Below, in pieces: positions 62,276 through 64,000 of a stretch of DNA of 64,000 nt (its first letter is position 1; each line of letters begins with the position of its first letter). The notes under the pieces are model-generated. The model made no database searches and was not told the DNA's origin. It saw only the letters and a list, made by a program, of their open reading frames with translations. Source of the stretch: JAEUNX01 sp034004685 (GTDB lineage Bacteria; Pseudomonadota; Gammaproteobacteria; Burkholderiales; Rhodocyclaceae); the NCBI GenBank assembly GCA_034004685.1, contig JAVEWG010000002.1:1-64000 (forward strand), given 5' to 3'. The translations under genes were made by a program, and so were the position numbers.

Positions 62276-64000
62276 ATGGCTGAGTTCCGCACTCCTGATC
62301 AGGAAATCTATCCCTTCCGTGCCCGCCTGCTGGTGGCCGGGGGCTTCATCCTGGTGTGCTTCCTGCTGCTGGTGGCGCGCTTTGTTTACCTTCAGGTGCT
62401 GCGCTTCGAGTACTACCATACCCGGGCCGAGGACAACCGCATCGCCCTGGCCCCGGTGGTGCCCAACCGGGGGGTCATCGTGGATCGCAACGGGGTGGTG
62501 CTGGCCCGCAACTATGCGGCCTACACTCTGGAGATCACCCCTTCCAAGGTGGAGGATCTGGAAGCCACCATCGAGGCCCTGGCCCAGGTGGTGGAAATCC
62601 AGCCCAAGGACCGGCGGCGCTTCAGGAAGCTCCTGGAAGAGAGCAAGAACTTCGAAAGCGTGCCCATCCGCAATCGTCTTTCGGATGCCGAGGTGGCCCG
62701 CTTCATCGCCCAGCGCTATCGCTTCCAGGGGGTGGAGGTGCAAGCCCGCTTGTTCCGGGACTATCCCCTGGGGGAGCGGGCTTCTCACGTGATCGGCTAC
62801 ATGGGGCGGATCAACGAGCGGGACCAGCAGCGGATCGAGGAGCGGGGGGATGAATCCAACTACCGGGGCACCGACCACATGGGCAAGGCGGGCCTGGAGC
62901 AGAGCTACGAGGCGGATCTCCATGGGGTGACCGGCTTCGAACAGGTGGAGGTGGATGCCGGTGGGCGGGCGGTGCGGGTCCTCAACCGCACCCCGGCAAC
63001 CCCCGGCAATACCCTGACCCTGACCCTCGACTCGGAACTCCAGCAAGTGGTGGAGGCCGCCTTCGGCAACCGCCGGGGCGCCCTGGTGGCCATCGAGCCC
63101 GCGAGTGGCGGCATTCTGGCCCTGGTCTCCAAGCCCACCTACGACCCCAACCTGTTCGTGGATGGCATCACCTCGGCGGACTGGAAGGCGCTGAATGATT
63201 CCCTCGATCATCCCTTGCTCAACCGGGCCATCTACAGCGCCTACCCCCCTGGCTCCACCTTCAAGCCCTTCATGGCCCTGGCGGCCCTGGAACTGGGTAA
63301 GCGCACGCCCTACCAGGCCATCGCCGATCCGGGCTATTTCAACTTTGGGGGCCACCAGTTCCGGGACGACAAGAAGGGCGGCCACGGCATGGTGGATCTC
63401 TACAAATCGGTGGTCCATTCCTGCGACACCTACTACTACATGCTGGCCAACGACCTGGGGATCGACGCCATCGCCCGCTTCATGGGGCCACTGGGCTTTG
63501 GTCAGAAAACCGGGGTGGACATCGACGGGGAGAGCGATGGGGTGCTGCCCTCGCCGGAATGGAAGAAGCGCCGCTTCAAGAAGCCGGAGCAGCAGAAGTG
63601 GTATGGCGGCGAGACCATTTCCATCGGCATCGGCCAGGGCTACAACGCCTACACCCCGATCCAGCTCGCCCAGGCCACCGCCGCCATCGCCAACGACGGG
63701 GTGATCTTCCGCCCCCATCTGGTGAAGTACGTCACCAATGCCAGCACCGGGGTGCGCCGGGAGGTGGAGCCGCGTCCGATCCGCCAGCTGGCCTTCAAGG
63801 CGGCCAACCTCCAGGCGGTCAAACAGGCCATGGTGGGGGTGAACAACGAGGGCACCGGCGCCCGGGCTTTCGCTGGCGCCCCCTATGAATCCGCCGGCAA
63901 GACCGGCACCGCCCAGGTGTTCTCCCTGAAGGGTGCCCAGTACAAGGAATCGGCGGTGCATGAGCGCCTGCGGGATCACGCCCTGTTCATCGCCTTCGCC
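62276..64000 (+). CDS. mrdA: Penicillin-binding protein 2 (partial, runs off window)
   Basis: The first 575 residues of the elongasome transpeptidase are visible, with no stop before the edge. It has an N-terminal helix (LLVAGGFILVCFLLLVARF), a dimerisation domain (RGVIVDRNGVVLARNYAAYT) and a transpeptidase domain with the active-site STFK (YPPGSTFKPFMAL), SCD in VVHSCDTYYY, and KTG in SAGKTGTAQVF. Only the last few dozen residues are likely missing. It begins 20 bases after mreD. Confidence 0.96.
   Translation, partial: MAEFRTPDQEIYPFRARLLVAGGFILVCFLLLVARFVYLQVLRFEYYHTRAEDNRIALAPVVPNRGVIVDRNGVVLARNYAAYTLEITPSKVEDLEATIEALAQVVEIQPKDRRRFRKLLEESKNFESVPIRNRLSDAEVARFIAQRYRFQGVEVQARLFRDYPLGERASHVIGYMGRINERDQQRIEERGDESNYRGTDHMGKAGLEQSYEADLHGVTGFEQVEVDAGGRAVRVLNRTPATPGNTLTLTLDSELQQVVEAAFGNRRGALVAIEPASGGILALVSKPTYDPNLFVDGITSADWKALNDSLDHPLLNRAIYSAYPPGSTFKPFMALAALELGKRTPYQAIADPGYFNFGGHQFRDDKKGGHGMVDLYKSVVHSCDTYYYMLANDLGIDAIARFMGPLGFGQKTGVDIDGESDGVLPSPEWKKRRFKKPEQQKWYGGETISIGIGQGYNAYTPIQLAQATAAIANDGVIFRPHLVKYVTNASTGVRREVEPRPIRQLAFKAANLQAVKQAMVGVNNEGTGARAFAGAPYESAGKTGTAQVFSLKGAQYKESAVHERLRDHALFIAFA

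Overview
The window (high GC throughout) looks like the right-hand part of an integrative and conjugative element (ICE) of the PFL_4706/ICEclc type, inserted at a glycine tRNA gene, followed by about 45 kb of ordinary betaproteobacterial chromosome. The gene orders thiS-thiG-trmB, gmk-rpoZ-spoT, ubiJ-ubiE, gatC-gatA-gatB and mreB-mreC-mreD-mrdA, with a periplasmic nitrate reductase of the napDAGHB type, suggest a denitrifying Rhodocyclales-like betaproteobacterium (Azospira-like). That placement is inferred from gene content only.

ICE, 1-18352. The left edge carries the end of an IS21-family insertion sequence that has removed the 5' part of a VirB4/TraC-type transfer ATPase. A co-directional run of transfer genes follows: DsbA-like thioredoxin, RadC-like JAB protein, four conserved ICE proteins and TraG. 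Then come a DUF3742 protein and a prlF-yhaV toxin-antitoxin pair on the minus strand, a possible oriT with tandem heptamers, the MobH relaxase, an XRE regulator and an orphan LysR sensor domain. The cargo between the transfer module and the integrase is a tight five-gene minus-strand cluster (12751-15902): two TIR proteins, a SLOG-domain protein, a ThsB-like TIR protein and a small three-helix membrane protein. This is the best candidate for a little-described anti-phage, NAD/nucleotide-signal system. A tyrosine integrase with an unusual C-terminal extension closes the element next to tRNA-Gly(CCC), whose 3' end is the presumed att site.

Chromosome, 18409-64000. Thiamine thiazole genes, tRNA methyltransferase and signal peptide peptidase are followed by an MliC-like lipoprotein, a zinc alcohol dehydrogenase and two tandem SDR oxidoreductases. 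A minus-strand group carries hemW, rdgB, rph and a PP2C phosphatase/Hanks kinase pair. After yicC comes a minus-strand signalling group (hybrid histidine kinase, HDOD protein, DUF1631 protein), then gmk-rpoZ-spoT, a DUF3460 protein and a DnaQ/GIY-YIG fusion.

Nitrate and quinone region. napF faces a napD-A-G-H-B operon that has a good FNR-type box upstream; NapGH presumably supplies electrons because no napC is visible. ubiJ-ubiE (quinone synthesis), a DUF971 protein and the phoB-phoR phosphate regulators follow. phoR seems to lack a standard start codon for its first membrane helix.

The right end holds a large uncharacterised protein, a HIT protein, a DUF3617 protein, the gatCAB amidotransferase genes (with a lipoprotein gene inserted between gatA and gatB) and, divergently from a clear sigma70-type promoter, the cell-shape operon mreB-mreC-mreD-mrdA. 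mrdA runs off the window edge.
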